From an uncultured Anaerovibrio sp. (GTDB lineage: Bacteria; Bacillota; Negativicutes; Selenomonadales; Selenomonadaceae): a stretch of DNA of 11,102 bases. Under the pieces are notes generated by a model. It saw only the letters and a list, made by a program, of their open reading frames with translations. It ran no database searches and was not told where the DNA came from. The stretch is from the NCBI GenBank assembly GCA_934203205.1, contig CAKPYV010000051.1, forward strand, positions 1-11,102, given 5' to 3'. This document shows positions 1-6,332 of the stretch, in pieces (position 1 is the first letter of the stretch; the number at the start of each line of letters is the position of its first letter). The position numbers and the translations under genes were made by a program.

Positions 1-98
1 GAGAGCGTGCCTGAAAGGGTACTCCCATATCGCCATTAATAGTGATATAGGTTTGCACATCAATATAGCGCGAGCGTACTTGTAAGAGTATATGCCAT
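1..98 (-). repeat. Left copy of a long inverted repeat
   Basis: The reverse complement of this stretch aligns without gaps to 10950-11047, with 91 of 98 positions identical by my count. The left copy runs into the window edge, so its full extent is unknown. Its most conserved parts are the block around the ATTAATGGCGATATGGG core and the CAGGCACGCTCTC end. No transposase gene lies beside it. It may be one member of a dispersed intergenic repeat family, or part of a larger degraded element. Confidence 0.85.
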
Positions 99-155
99 TC
101 CTTCGAGAAATGTATAGATAATTGATGTATTCGGCAAATCAGAATTTGTATACGC

Positions 156-192
156 AAAAAGAGCATACAATCCCTATAGAAATCGTATGCTC
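156..192 (-). terminator. Rho-independent terminator of the Rpn pseudogene
   Basis: On the minus strand GAGCATAC (192-185) pairs perfectly with GTATGCTC (168-161), with a 16-base loop, and is followed by CTTTTTG (T-run 160-156). It lies about 55 bases past the TAG stop of the nuclease pseudogene. The stem is AT-rich and only 8 bp, so termination may be modest. Confidence 0.6.
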
Positions 193-247
193 CTATAAAT
201 ATTAGTAACTTTTACAAAACTCTCGACTAATATATACATATTATTTT

Positions 248-1159
248 CTATTGCTTAAGACTTTTGGCAACATAATCCAGCTCCTCTGGAGTATAGCGAC
301 CTGTTGCACGCAATTTTTCTATGGTTGTAAAGCCATCTAAAATCATATCTCTTAAACTCTCAATTCTACCTTCAAGTCTGCCTTTTTCCTCTCCCAATAG
401 CATACCTTCATGTTTGCCTTTAGTTACGGCCTCTTCCCACAGGCCTAAACTTAAATTACACATATCGCTCACCTCCTGGTCAATTTCCATAGTCATAGGA
501 AGCTGAAACTCTTCCTGTAATTTTTGTTTTTTGCTTTTACATCCATTTTACTCAGCAATGTATCCAGCATACCAATAAGCTGATTATGACTGCACTCTGG
601 ATTCCCGCTGAGATGGACAACAACCACGACTACATAATCGTAGGTATAATCAATATTGAGAGTCTTATTGCCTTGATAAAGAATTTCTGGTTTTAGAGAA
701 TATGATACAATAGAGTCCTTTTTATCCTCTGGACAATCCATGCATATCCAAATGCTATAGACCTTTTTCATATTGTCATATTGAGCTGAATCGGAACCAT
801 TATTGGTAAATTCAGTGTTTAATTGTGCCGAAAGCAGTCTAGCAATATAAAATATGCCTCGATTGACAATACTATATCCAGGATTGCTTTTCCGCTGGGC
901 TTCAACATTGATAATAATCTTTGGATTACTCAGCCCAGGCTCCACAAAGTTTTGACCAATCATAACACTATTACCGTCAATACAGTTTTCTATTTGCTGC
1001 AATGATAGTATAGACAACTCTTGAACCGTGAATTTGAGAATCCGTGCCAATATAGGCTTATTCGCCAGAACCTTTTTGATGATCTTGTCATATTGAATGA
1101 AAAGATTTTTCCCGTTCAATATCCGAAGCAAGTGCTGTCGGGGTATCAACCAAATTCAC
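248..1159 (-). pseudogene. Rpn-family recombination-promoting nuclease/putative transposase (PDDEXK_2), frameshifted
   Basis: The coding signal is spread over three frames. Residues 'VDTPTALASDIEREKS' are read from a GTG near 1159, with GAGG 5 bases upstream. The frame then changes around 1097-1110 (one extra base), giving a 493-1149 segment with the family signatures IIINVEAQRK, NRGIFYIARLLSAQL, TEFTNNG and VYSIWICM. A second shift at the A-run 532-527 moves into the 248-496 segment, with MTMEIDQEVSDMCNLS followed by a Gly/Glu/Lys-rich coiled tail. Joined, it would be about 300 residues, normal for the family. From memory of relatives, the block that carries the first catalytic Asp, just before IIINVEAQ, looks deleted. 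Known family members are PD-(D/E)XK endonucleases linked to RecA-independent recombination. This copy is most likely dead, although promoter and terminator survive. Sequencing error at the homopolymer is possible for one shift but unlikely to explain both shifts plus the deletion. Confidence 0.85.
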
Positions 1160-1185
1160 CACTTCCTCATGCTTATTTTACAATA

Positions 1186-1214
1186 ATTATATCATTTTCC
1201 AAACATATAATCAA
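1186..1214 (-). promoter_or_regulatory. Sigma-70-type promoter of the Rpn pseudogene
   Basis: On the minus strand TTGATT (1214-1209), a 17-base spacer and TATAAT (1191-1186). The predicted start is about 20-25 bases upstream of the GTG near 1159, so the leader is short. The intact promoter upstream of a broken gene suggests recent decay. Confidence 0.7.
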
Positions 1215-1334
1215 TCGAACACTAATGATAAACAAAAGTATATTTGGTATTTTTCCACTTGCAATGAACGGCAAGTGTCACATAAATTGGGATTATTCAG
1301 CAACAGCTGGAGAAGCATAACGCTTTTTCCTACA

Positions 1335-1376
1335 TCAAAAAACCTCAGAACTCTTGCTATACAAAGTTCTGAGGTT
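1335..1376 (-). terminator. Rho-independent terminator after tRNA-Arg
   Basis: A perfect 12-bp stem, AACCTCAGAACT (1341-1352) with AGTTCTGAGGTT (1365-1376) and a 12-base loop, is followed on the minus strand by TTTTTT (1340-1335). It starts 10 bases after the encoded CCA of the tRNA, and so ends the tRNA transcript and insulates the nuclease remnant from it. Confidence 0.9.
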
Positions 1377-1385
1377 ATTTTCATC

Positions 1386-1462
1386 TGGTGCGATTGGCGC
1401 GATTCGAACGCGCGACCCCCTGCTTAGGAGGCAGATGCTCTATCCAGCTGAGCTACAACCGC
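1386..1462 (-). tRNA. tRNA-Arg (anticodon CCT)
   Basis: A complete cloverleaf can be folded. The acceptor GCGGTTG pairs with CAATCGC (one G-T pair), with discriminator A and an encoded CCA (1388-1386). The D stem is GCTC/GAGC. The anticodon stem TCTGC/GCAGG closes the loop CTCCTAA, whose central bases CCT read the AGG codon. The T arm is GCGCG-TTCGAAT-CGCGC. It is a single-gene transcript with its own promoter and terminator. tRNA-Arg genes are common integration sites, but no duplicated 3' end (att site) is visible in this window. Confidence 0.97.
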
Positions 1463-1471
1463 AGCAGATAT

Positions 1472-1500
1472 AGTATATCAAATTATCTCATTCTAAGCAA
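1472..1500 (-). promoter_or_regulatory. tRNA-Arg promoter
   Basis: On the minus strand TTGCTT (1500-1495), a 17-base spacer and TATACT (1477-1472), with the -10 ending 9 bases before the first base of the mature tRNA. Strong, unregulated-looking sigma-70 spacing suits a stable RNA gene. Confidence 0.8.
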
Positions 1501-1552
1501 TAGCCAAATAGGTGTTTATCCCCTAGCTAAGTCAAGAACTATCTCCAAAGGC

Positions 1553-2440
1553 TTAACGAGAAATTTCCCTTGGCTCCGCCTCTGCTGCTCTTTGCTTAGC
1601 ACAAATCTCATGATATTTTCTTTTGTTTTCATACATCATTTTATCCGCTTCAGCATATACCTTATGTATGTCTCTAGTATGTTCCTTGATACAAGCATAA
1701 CCAATAGACGCAGACAGAGTTACTCCATGAAGTTGCAAACCATTTAACTCTCTATGCAGATTTTGCACCAATTCCTTGGCTCTGATTTCGTCTGTCTCAT
1801 TGCAGATAATAGCAAATTCATCGCCACCAACTCGAAAAGCAATATCATTATCTCCCATATTAGCTACAATAGCCGCTGATACCATTCCTAACAGTTCATC
1901 GCCAGCCTTATGTCCATAATTATCATTTATATGTTTTAAATGATCACAATCCAATACCAGTATTGCCAAAGGAAATTTAGCAATTTCCCCACTTTTCCAT
2001 TTCTTCATATAATTTCTATTATAAAGTCCTGTTAGCGCATCTCTCCTATAGTAATGCAACAGCTTCTGCTCCAAATTAACCTTTTCTGTTACATCGCTGG
2101 CAATACAGGTAATACCCACAATATTGCCATTATCGTCGTATACCGGAGTTTTGACAATCTCATAATATACCTTGTGACCATCTATAACTGAACTGCACTG
2201 AGTCTTAATTTTCTTGCCAGTGGCCAAAACCTCCAAATCCTCACTGCGGCATTGTCTGGCCATATTCTCATCCAGCTGAACCTCACTATCAAATTTGCCA
2301 ATAATACTAACTCCAGGCTTGGCCCATTCCGGATTAGGTCTATTGGTAAAAATATACCGTCCCACTCCATCCTTCATGAAAATTTCTGCTTCCAAAGCTT
2401 CCAAATACCTGGAAAAATTTTTTTCTAAGTCAAATTCCAT
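1553..2440 (-). CDS. PAS-GGDEF diguanylate cyclase
   Basis: A 295-residue soluble protein without signal peptide or membrane segments. Residues about 10-118 look like a PAS sensor domain (ending in YEIVKTPVYDDNGNIVGI and SDVTEK, typical of a PAS C-terminal cap). A short linker leads into a GGDEF domain from DALTGLYNR (134-142) to about 278. The active-site motif is a canonical GGDEF at 205-209, and the metal-binding Asp is in LVLDCD (164/166), so it should make cyclic di-GMP from two GTP. The inhibitory RxxD site, expected to end five residues before GGDEF, reads GDND and lacks its Arg, so feedback inhibition by product is probably absent. It has its own promoter 82 bases upstream; the ribosome binding site is weak, and GGGTATGG is the best candidate. 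No EAL or HD-GYP partner or c-di-GMP receptor is seen in the window. The PAS ligand is unknown. Confidence 0.95.
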   Translation of the reverse strand: MEFDLEKNFSRYLEALEAEIFMKDGVGRYIFTNRPNPEWAKPGVSIIGKFDSEVQLDENMARQCRSEDLEVLATGKKIKTQCSSVIDGHKVYYEIVKTPVYDDNGNIVGITCIASDVTEKVNLEQKLLHYYRRDALTGLYNRNYMKKWKSGEIAKFPLAILVLDCDHLKHINDNYGHKAGDELLGMVSAAIVANMGDNDIAFRVGGDEFAIICNETDEIRAKELVQNLHRELNGLQLHGVTLSASIGYACIKEHTRDIHKVYAEADKMMYENKRKYHEICAKQRAAEAEPREISR

Positions 2441-2528
2441 ACCAACACCATACCCGGCCTAGGCAAGCCCTTAGCCATCGCCCCAAAATTTTCCTTTCCC
2501 AAAATTCCTTTGATTCTCTACTATGATG

Positions 2529-2557
2529 ATTATATAGTATTTTTGTCTTATATACAA
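2529..2557 (-). promoter_or_regulatory. Promoter of the diguanylate cyclase gene
   Basis: On the minus strand TTGTAT (2557-2552), a 17-base spacer and TATAAT (2534-2529). It sits just after the metallophosphoesterase stop codon, so the cyclase can be transcribed on its own. No clear terminator separates the two genes, so read-through from upstream is also possible. Confidence 0.75.
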
Positions 2558-2580
2558 GCTATAGCCAAGCCATTACAAAA

Positions 2581-3843
2581 TTATTTTTTCAGTACCTCGT
2601 GATCCAACTCTGTCCCATCAGGCAAATAGCAATAGAAATCCAGCTGGTTCTCTGTAGCCTGCATAGTCATGTAGTTAGCCGTTTCTGGCTGAGGTGCCAC
2701 ATACTCGTCCAAGGCATGATTAATCCAAAGATTTGGATAGCGCACATTGCCTGCTACACCAGTGAGAATATATAAAGGCCCTGATGCATCATGTTGAAAA
2801 TTTCTAATATGCCCCCGATTCCTGTATGTATGAAGATGAGCCGAAAGAACTACATCTACGCCCATTTCCTCAAATACAGGCATCCACACCAAGCCCTCCT
2901 CGTCAAAACCTTCCTGACGCTCTGGTCTGCCGTTAATTCTGTACTGCAAAGCATCACGATGCATTAGCACCACCTTCCAAGGCTTTTGGCTATTAGCCAC
3001 ATCCTGCCTAAACCAGCGAAGCTGTTCCTCCCGCAAATCTGGACTCATTTCCTTTAGCTCCTGCAGCTGGGTATTCAGCACAATAAAATGCACCGGCCCA
3101 TAATCATAGGAATAATAATATCTGCCATATTTGCTGCTGTCATTATCTGGAACAGCAAATTCCTTCAAATAAGCCACTGGCTCCCGCACCTGCCAATCTC
3201 TATCGTAGGTTTCATGATTACCCATGATAGGTGCCATAGGTATTCTGTCCATAATCCCTGCCAAGGAGTTAAACCAAGCCTCCCACTGGCTATGATCCTC
3301 TCCATTATCCACCAAATCTCCCATATTCACAAAGAATTTGGCCTCTGGATTTCTCTTAGCTGCATTTTGAGCCAACTCATGCCAGCCACTATAATCGCTG
3401 GACTGGGAATCTGGGAAAATCAAGGCAGTAAACCCTCCACCATCATCTGTAGACAGATTGTGCCACTTTCCTACCTGGCCATTGCCAATAAGGCGATATT
3501 CCAACTTGGCTCCTATTGGCAAATTTTCCAATTTAGCTGTATACAACATAAGATTCTGCCCATCATCAGTATAGATTTCGCCCTTAGACCCGACTCTATT
3601 TACCTTATTATCACCAACCTTTCTATACTCCACTGCTCCATCAGCAATAGGCTCATCAGCTTGCCACATAATAGCCCTGCTGGAAGTATTATCCTGAGCT
3701 ACAATCTGCCGAACAAATTTGACGCCTGACAGCTCTTCCTGGGTATTTTCCTGAGCTGATAATATGTCTCCACAGCCTGCCACTAACATAAGCAGGGCAA
3801 ATAAACCGAGTATTAACAACAAATTATTGATTCTTTTTTTCAT
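2581..3843 (-). CDS. Lipoprotein metallophosphoesterase (purple acid phosphatase-like)
   Basis: The start at 3843 is chosen because GGAGG lies 5 bases upstream and a lipoprotein signal (MKKR, hydrophobic stretch, lipobox VAGC with Cys24) follows directly; an in-frame ATG 27 bases earlier lacks this. The product is 420 residues, exported and lipid-anchored. Residues about 40-135 resemble the fibronectin-like N-terminal domain of purple acid phosphatases, including a YTAKLENLPIGAKLEYRL segment. The catalytic domain shows FPDSQ (Asp145), GDLVDNG (Asp176), GNHE (Asn209/His210), MHR (His295) and AHLH (His336/His338), a full two-metal ligand set. The Tyr of the GDxxY motif found in true purple enzymes is Asp here, so it is a calcineurin-type phosphoesterase rather than a purple one. 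The substrate (phosphate monoester, nucleotide or diester) cannot be told from sequence. No phosphate-regulation box was recognised upstream. Confidence 0.93.
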   Translation of the reverse strand: MKKRINNLLLILGLFALLMLVAGCGDILSAQENTQEELSGVKFVRQIVAQDNTSSRAIMWQADEPIADGAVEYRKVGDNKVNRVGSKGEIYTDDGQNLMLYTAKLENLPIGAKLEYRLIGNGQVGKWHNLSTDDGGGFTALIFPDSQSSDYSGWHELAQNAAKRNPEAKFFVNMGDLVDNGEDHSQWEAWFNSLAGIMDRIPMAPIMGNHETYDRDWQVREPVAYLKEFAVPDNDSSKYGRYYYSYDYGPVHFIVLNTQLQELKEMSPDLREEQLRWFRQDVANSQKPWKVVLMHRDALQYRINGRPERQEGFDEEGLVWMPVFEEMGVDVVLSAHLHTYRNRGHIRNFQHDASGPLYILTGVAGNVRYPNLWINHALDEYVAPQPETANYMTMQATENQLDFYCYLPDGTELDHEVLKK

Positions 3844-3890
3844 AACGTCCTCCTTCACAGGTAAATCCATTTCTAAGCTTCACTTGCTCT

Positions 3891-3920
3891 CTAATATGAA
3901 AATACATTTTTCCATGTCAT
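3891..3920 (-). promoter_or_regulatory. Possible promoter of the metallophosphoesterase gene
   Basis: On the minus strand ATGACA (3920-3915), an 18-base spacer and TATTAG (3896-3891). Both boxes deviate from consensus, so this is a weak promoter or one helped by an activator. Confidence 0.4.
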
Positions 3921-3957
3921 CTCACCATCTCCATACTTGTCTTTTGACCCCATGCTA

Positions 3958-4002
3958 ACGGGTGCTAAGGCTCCCTCCTCTTAGGAGGGAGTAAGCACCC
4001 GT
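3958..4002. repeat. Strong palindromic hairpin 1, intergenic
   Basis: Outer stem ACGGGTGCT (3958-3966) with AGCACCCGT (3994-4002); inner perfect 9-bp stem CTCCCTCCT (3971-3979) with AGGAGGGAG (3983-3991) and a 3-base loop; the two are separated by an AAGG/TA bulge. No T-run follows on either strand, so it is not a normal terminator. It sits between the promoters of divergent genes, which makes a mobile palindromic repeat or a structured leader more likely. Confidence 0.75.
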
Positions 4003-4020
4003 AAGGCTCTGGATTTATTC

Positions 4021-4062
4021 GACTAAATTCAGTGGGAGTCTAAAACTCCCACTGAATAAGTC
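4021..4062. repeat. Strong palindromic hairpin 2, intergenic
   Basis: A perfect 13-bp inverted repeat, ATTCAGTGGGAGT (4027-4039) with ACTCCCACTGAAT (4045-4057), has a 5-base loop. It is extended by GACT (4021-4024) with AGTC (4059-4062). Only TCATTTTA follows on the plus strand, and no plus-strand gene ends upstream, so a terminator role is doubtful. It lies 18 bases from hairpin 1 and could be the second half of the same element. Confidence 0.75.
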
Positions 4063-4143
4063 TCATTTTACAATATATAGTTTTTTATAGAATATATCAT
4101 AATACTTAAACTTAACTTTAGGTCAATACCATGAGGTGATTTT

Positions 4144-4224
4144 ATGTATAATATCGGGCAGTTTTCCCAAATGTTTGACGATACCGCCAGTAAAAATCCC
4201 ATTTATGATAAAAAGGTGTTATAA
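4144..4224 (+). pseudogene. 26-codon reading frame resembling the start of a MerR-family regulator
   Basis: It has a good ribosome binding site (GAGGTG, 5 bases before ATG) and ends TAA, with an in-line TAG directly after. The peptide begins MYNIGQFSQMF and ends IYDKKVL. This matches the usual start of MerR regulators (hydrophobic-I-G-x-F-S at the first helix, then YYDxxGLL about 20 residues on) but is too short to form a DNA-binding domain, and no continuation is seen in other frames. It may be a remnant left by a deletion, or a translated leader peptide 99 bases upstream of mrp. The resemblance is judged by eye. Confidence 0.4.
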
Positions 4225-4323
4225 TAGACTAATAGACTTACTAAATAACTAGGCTGACAAATTTTACATAGCATCAGCTTCTGATATTCAGTAAGGCAAA
4301 TTGTGTATTGGAGGATTTTAAAA

Positions 4324-5169
4324 ATGAGTGAAGCATGTTCCCATGATTGTTCAGCCTGCGGACAGGAATGCGGCGACCGCACCGAGCCTCAGAGCCTGTT
4401 GGCCCAGTCCAATCCTGATTCCCATGTCAAAAAGGTTATTGGCGTAGTCAGCGGCAAAGGCGGCGTTGGCAAATCTATGGTTACCTCCCTGCTGGCTTCT
4501 GCCATGCAGAAAAAGGGCTATAATGTAGCCATTCTGGATGCAGATATTACTGGCCCATCCATTCCAAGAATGTTTGGCCTGGGTGGTCACAAGCCAACAG
4601 GCACCCCAAATGGTCTGACTCCTGCTACTGCCAAGAATGGCACCAAGGTAATGTCCGTAAACCTGCTGCTGCCTAACGAAACAGATCCAGTTGTATGGCG
4701 TGGCCCTATTATTGCCAACACTGTTACCCAGTTCTGGACCGATGTATGCTGGGGTGATGTAGATTATATGTTTGTGGATATGCCTCCAGGAACTGGCGAT
4801 GTGCCTTTGACTGTATTCCAGTCCCTGCCTGTAGATGGCATTATCGTTGTTACCTCTCCTCAGGAACTAGTAGCTATGATTGTGGAAAAGGCTGTTAAAA
4901 TGGCCGGCCTGACCAAAACCCCTGTCATAGGCCTGGTGGAAAACATGGCTTATTTTGAGTGCCCTGACTGCCACAAAAAGCATTATATCTTTGGTGAGAG
5001 CCATATTAATGAGCTGGCTGCCAAGCATGGCATTGAGGCAACCGCCCAGCTACCAATCCGCCCTCAGCTGGCTGCTGCCAGTGATATGGGTGCCATCTTT
5101 GATGTAGACACTCAGGATTGGCTGAATGGCCTGACTGATTTCATTGAAAAGTCTCACCCAGTAAAATAA
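4324..5169 (+). CDS. mrp: Mrp/NBP35-type iron-sulfur cluster carrier ATPase
   Basis: A 281-residue cytoplasmic P-loop ATPase of the ParA/MinD superfamily. The ATG at 4324 is preferred over upstream in-frame starts because GGAGG sits 9 bases before it. Residues 44-51 form the Walker A GKGGVGKS. LDADITGPSIPRM (71-83), VWRGP (124-128) and VDMPPGTGD (151-159) are Mrp signatures. A C-terminal CPDC (Cys213/Cys216) is the cluster-binding pair that bridges the dimer in this family. The N-terminus adds a second Cys cluster at 5, 9, 12 and 16 (C-x3-C-x2-C-x3-C), like the extra ferredoxin-like cluster of NBP35 relatives. Family members hold a 4Fe-4S cluster and deliver it to apoproteins. The gene is monocistronic and ends at a good terminator. 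No clear consensus promoter was found in its leader; the TATAAT at 4220-4225 overlaps the small upstream frame and has a poor -35. Confidence 0.96.
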   Translation: MSEACSHDCSACGQECGDRTEPQSLLAQSNPDSHVKKVIGVVSGKGGVGKSMVTSLLASAMQKKGYNVAILDADITGPSIPRMFGLGGHKPTGTPNGLTPATAKNGTKVMSVNLLLPNETDPVVWRGPIIANTVTQFWTDVCWGDVDYMFVDMPPGTGDVPLTVFQSLPVDGIIVVTSPQELVAMIVEKAVKMAGLTKTPVIGLVENMAYFECPDCHKKHYIFGESHINELAAKHGIEATAQLPIRPQLAAASDMGAIFDVDTQDWLNGLTDFIEKSHPVK

Positions 5170-5184
5170 CAATCCCATAAAAGC

Positions 5185-5243
5185 AAAGCTCCGAGAAGCT
5201 TCTGCCGCCACTATGGCTGCACAGCCTCCCGGAGCTTTTTATT
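5185..5243. terminator. Rho-independent terminator between convergent mrp and the LytTR gene
   Basis: AAAGCTCCG (5185-5193) pairs with CGGAGCTTT (5230-5238), and the plus strand continues TTTATTTTT, a good T-tract for mrp. The loop contains a further small palindrome, AGAAGCTTCT. On the minus strand the stem is followed by GCTTTTATG, so it can also end the LytTR transcript, less efficiently. Confidence 0.85.
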
Positions 5244-5255
5244 TTTCCCATCTGC

Positions 5256-5960
5256 TTACAGATTCTTAAAGGTCCAATCCAAATACAAAGCCCGCATTTG
5301 CTTTTGCTCTCTACTGCGCACCACAGCCCGCAAGCCATCAAACATAACAAAGGTATCCTCCTCCAGCCCCTCCACATAATGCATATTGATAATCACACTA
5401 CGATTCACCTTCAAAAAACAATCATGCTGCAAAAGCTCCTCAAATGTATACAAGGGGCAATACTCCTGGACAATACCACTAACGGTATGAATATAACACA
5501 GCTTATCCCGAATTTCTATGGCCACAATTTTATCTATATTAAATGATAAATATCTACGACCAGTATCTATCGTAATTAACTGGGTAGGATGAAAGACATC
5601 CAGCTTATCCAGCGCAGCCCCCAAGCTAGCCTCTGTTACCGGTTTCAACAGATAATAATCAGCCCCCACTGCGTAGCTTTCCCAAGCATGACTGTTGCTG
5701 GTGGAGACAAATATCAAGCTAAAATTCTTTTTAGCCTCTCTCAGCTCCTTGGCCAGCTCTGTCCCCATAGCCTCATCATCCAGATAAATATCCAAAAAAA
5801 CCACATCAGGCTCCTCCTGAGCCAGATAATTATGAAAATCCTGCTGAGTGGACACCCCCTGCACATCTGCTTGAATATGTCTTTTGCTTAACAGGGACTC
5901 CAAAAGCTCTGACAGCTTAGTCAGCTCCTCCAAATCGTCATCATAGATAAGTATCTTCAT
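5256..5960 (-). CDS. LytTR-family response regulator (AgrA/ComE-like)
   Basis: The start at 5960 is chosen because GGAAGG lies about 10 bases upstream and a receiver domain begins at once (MKILIYDDD). The product is 234 residues. The receiver spans about 1-120, with acidic pocket Asp7-Asp9, phosphoacceptor Asp57 in VFLDIYL, switch residue near Ser/Thr86-88 and Lys106 in LLKP. The LytTR DNA-binding domain runs from about 125 to 230, with YLSFNIDKIVAIE and FLKVNRSVIINMHYV motifs. It is the expected partner of the kinase encoded at 6333-7649. Unlike most such pairs, it is cut off from the kinase by the acidic-protein gene, a terminator and its own promoter, so regulator level can be set independently. 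The probable target site is at 7706-7736. Confidence 0.95.
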   Translation of the reverse strand: MKILIYDDDLEELTKLSELLESLLSKRHIQADVQGVSTQQDFHNYLAQEEPDVVFLDIYLDDEAMGTELAKELREAKKNFSLIFVSTSNSHAWESYAVGADYYLLKPVTEASLGAALDKLDVFHPTQLITIDTGRRYLSFNIDKIVAIEIRDKLCYIHTVSGIVQEYCPLYTFEELLQHDCFLKVNRSVIINMHYVEGLEEDTFVMFDGLRAVVRSREQKQMRALYLDWTFKNL

Positions 5961-5998
5961 TGGAATCCCTTCCTTCCGCAAATAGTTTTTCTCTCAAT

Positions 5999-6027
5999 AT
6001 TTTATGCTCCCCAAAAACAATCTGCAA
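5999..6027 (-). promoter_or_regulatory. Promoter of the LytTR regulator gene
   Basis: On the minus strand TTGCAG (6027-6022), a 17-base spacer and TAAAAT (6004-5999). It lies directly after the terminator of the upstream operon. No copy of the direct repeat found at the kinase promoter is seen here, so the regulator is probably made constitutively. Confidence 0.7.
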
Positions 6028-6040
6028 GAATTTTCTTCAC

Positions 6041-6077
6041 AAAAAAGACAGCCTGCACTATTTAGCCACAGGCTGTC
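6041..6077 (-). terminator. Rho-independent terminator after the acidic-protein gene
   Basis: On the minus strand GACAGCCTG (6077-6069) pairs perfectly with CAGGCTGTC (6055-6047), with a 13-base loop, followed by TTTTTT (6046-6041). It is 31 bases past the stop of the acidic-protein gene and ends the kinase/acidic-protein transcript before the regulator gene. Confidence 0.9.
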
Positions 6078-6107
6078 ACATTGCTTTTTTGCTAATCAGC
6101 TAAGGAA

Positions 6108-6317
6108 TCAATAGTCATCGTCCTCAACCCAAACATCACCGTCTGGATCTACAACAGCAACATTGCCATCCTCATCAGCTACCCCTACATAGCCTTCATC
6201 GTCTACAACATAGGTATAGCCTTCATCATCGTAATAATATTCATCGGCAAAGGCAACAGACTGAGTCCCCATCATCAATAAACCGGCGGCCAACAATACA
6301 CGAAGTTTCTTAAACAT
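6108..6317 (-). CDS. Small secreted hyperacidic protein with four 9-residue repeats
   Basis: 69 residues. Residues 1-24 are a clear Sec signal peptide (MFKKLR, hydrophobic core, likely cut after AFA). The mature 45 residues contain about 18 Asp/Glu and no Lys, Arg or Cys. From residue 30 they form four consecutive nonapeptides, DDEGYTYVV, DDEGYVGVA, DEDGNVAVV and DPDGDVWVE, then DDDY. The consensus D-x-[DE]-G-x-[VT]-x-V-x alternates acidic turns with beta-prone hydrophobics, which suggests a small calcium-binding or beta-stacked structure. I do not recognise the family. GAGGAGG lies 7 bases before the ATG, and the kinase stop is only 15 bases upstream, so the two are co-transcribed. A small exported protein beside an AgrC/ComD-type kinase may be its ligand, a modulator, or a secreted output. 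It is not AgrD-like, because it has no Cys/Ser thiolactone residue and no AgrB is present. Confidence 0.85.
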   Translation of the reverse strand: MFKKLRVLLAAGLLMMGTQSVAFADEYYYDDEGYTYVVDDEGYVGVADEDGNVAVVDPDGDVWVEDDDY

Positions 6318-6332
6318 AGTAATTCCTCCTCT

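Noticed and set aside
1024..1035. Extra copy of the LytTR repeat core (CCGTGAAT)
   Set aside because: A single half-site inside the nuclease pseudogene, on the opposite strand orientation and without a partner at 20 bp; chance match.
1256..1277. Hairpin CACTTGC/GCAAGTG between tRNA and nuclease remnant
   Set aside because: Only 7 bp, with no T-run on either strand and no gene end nearby; no function can be supported.
1386..1462. tRNA-Arg as an integration site of a mobile island
   Set aside because: No duplicate of the tRNA 3' end and no integrase gene in the window.
3088..3729. 213-codon plus-strand open frame
   Set aside because: It lies antisense inside the metallophosphoesterase gene, has no ribosome binding site and a composition typical of a shadow frame.
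6108..6317. AgrD-like autoinducing peptide precursor
   Set aside because: It has a Sec signal peptide, no Cys or suitable Ser for a thiolactone ring, and no AgrB-type protease nearby. Neither does it carry a double-glycine leader with an ABC exporter gene.
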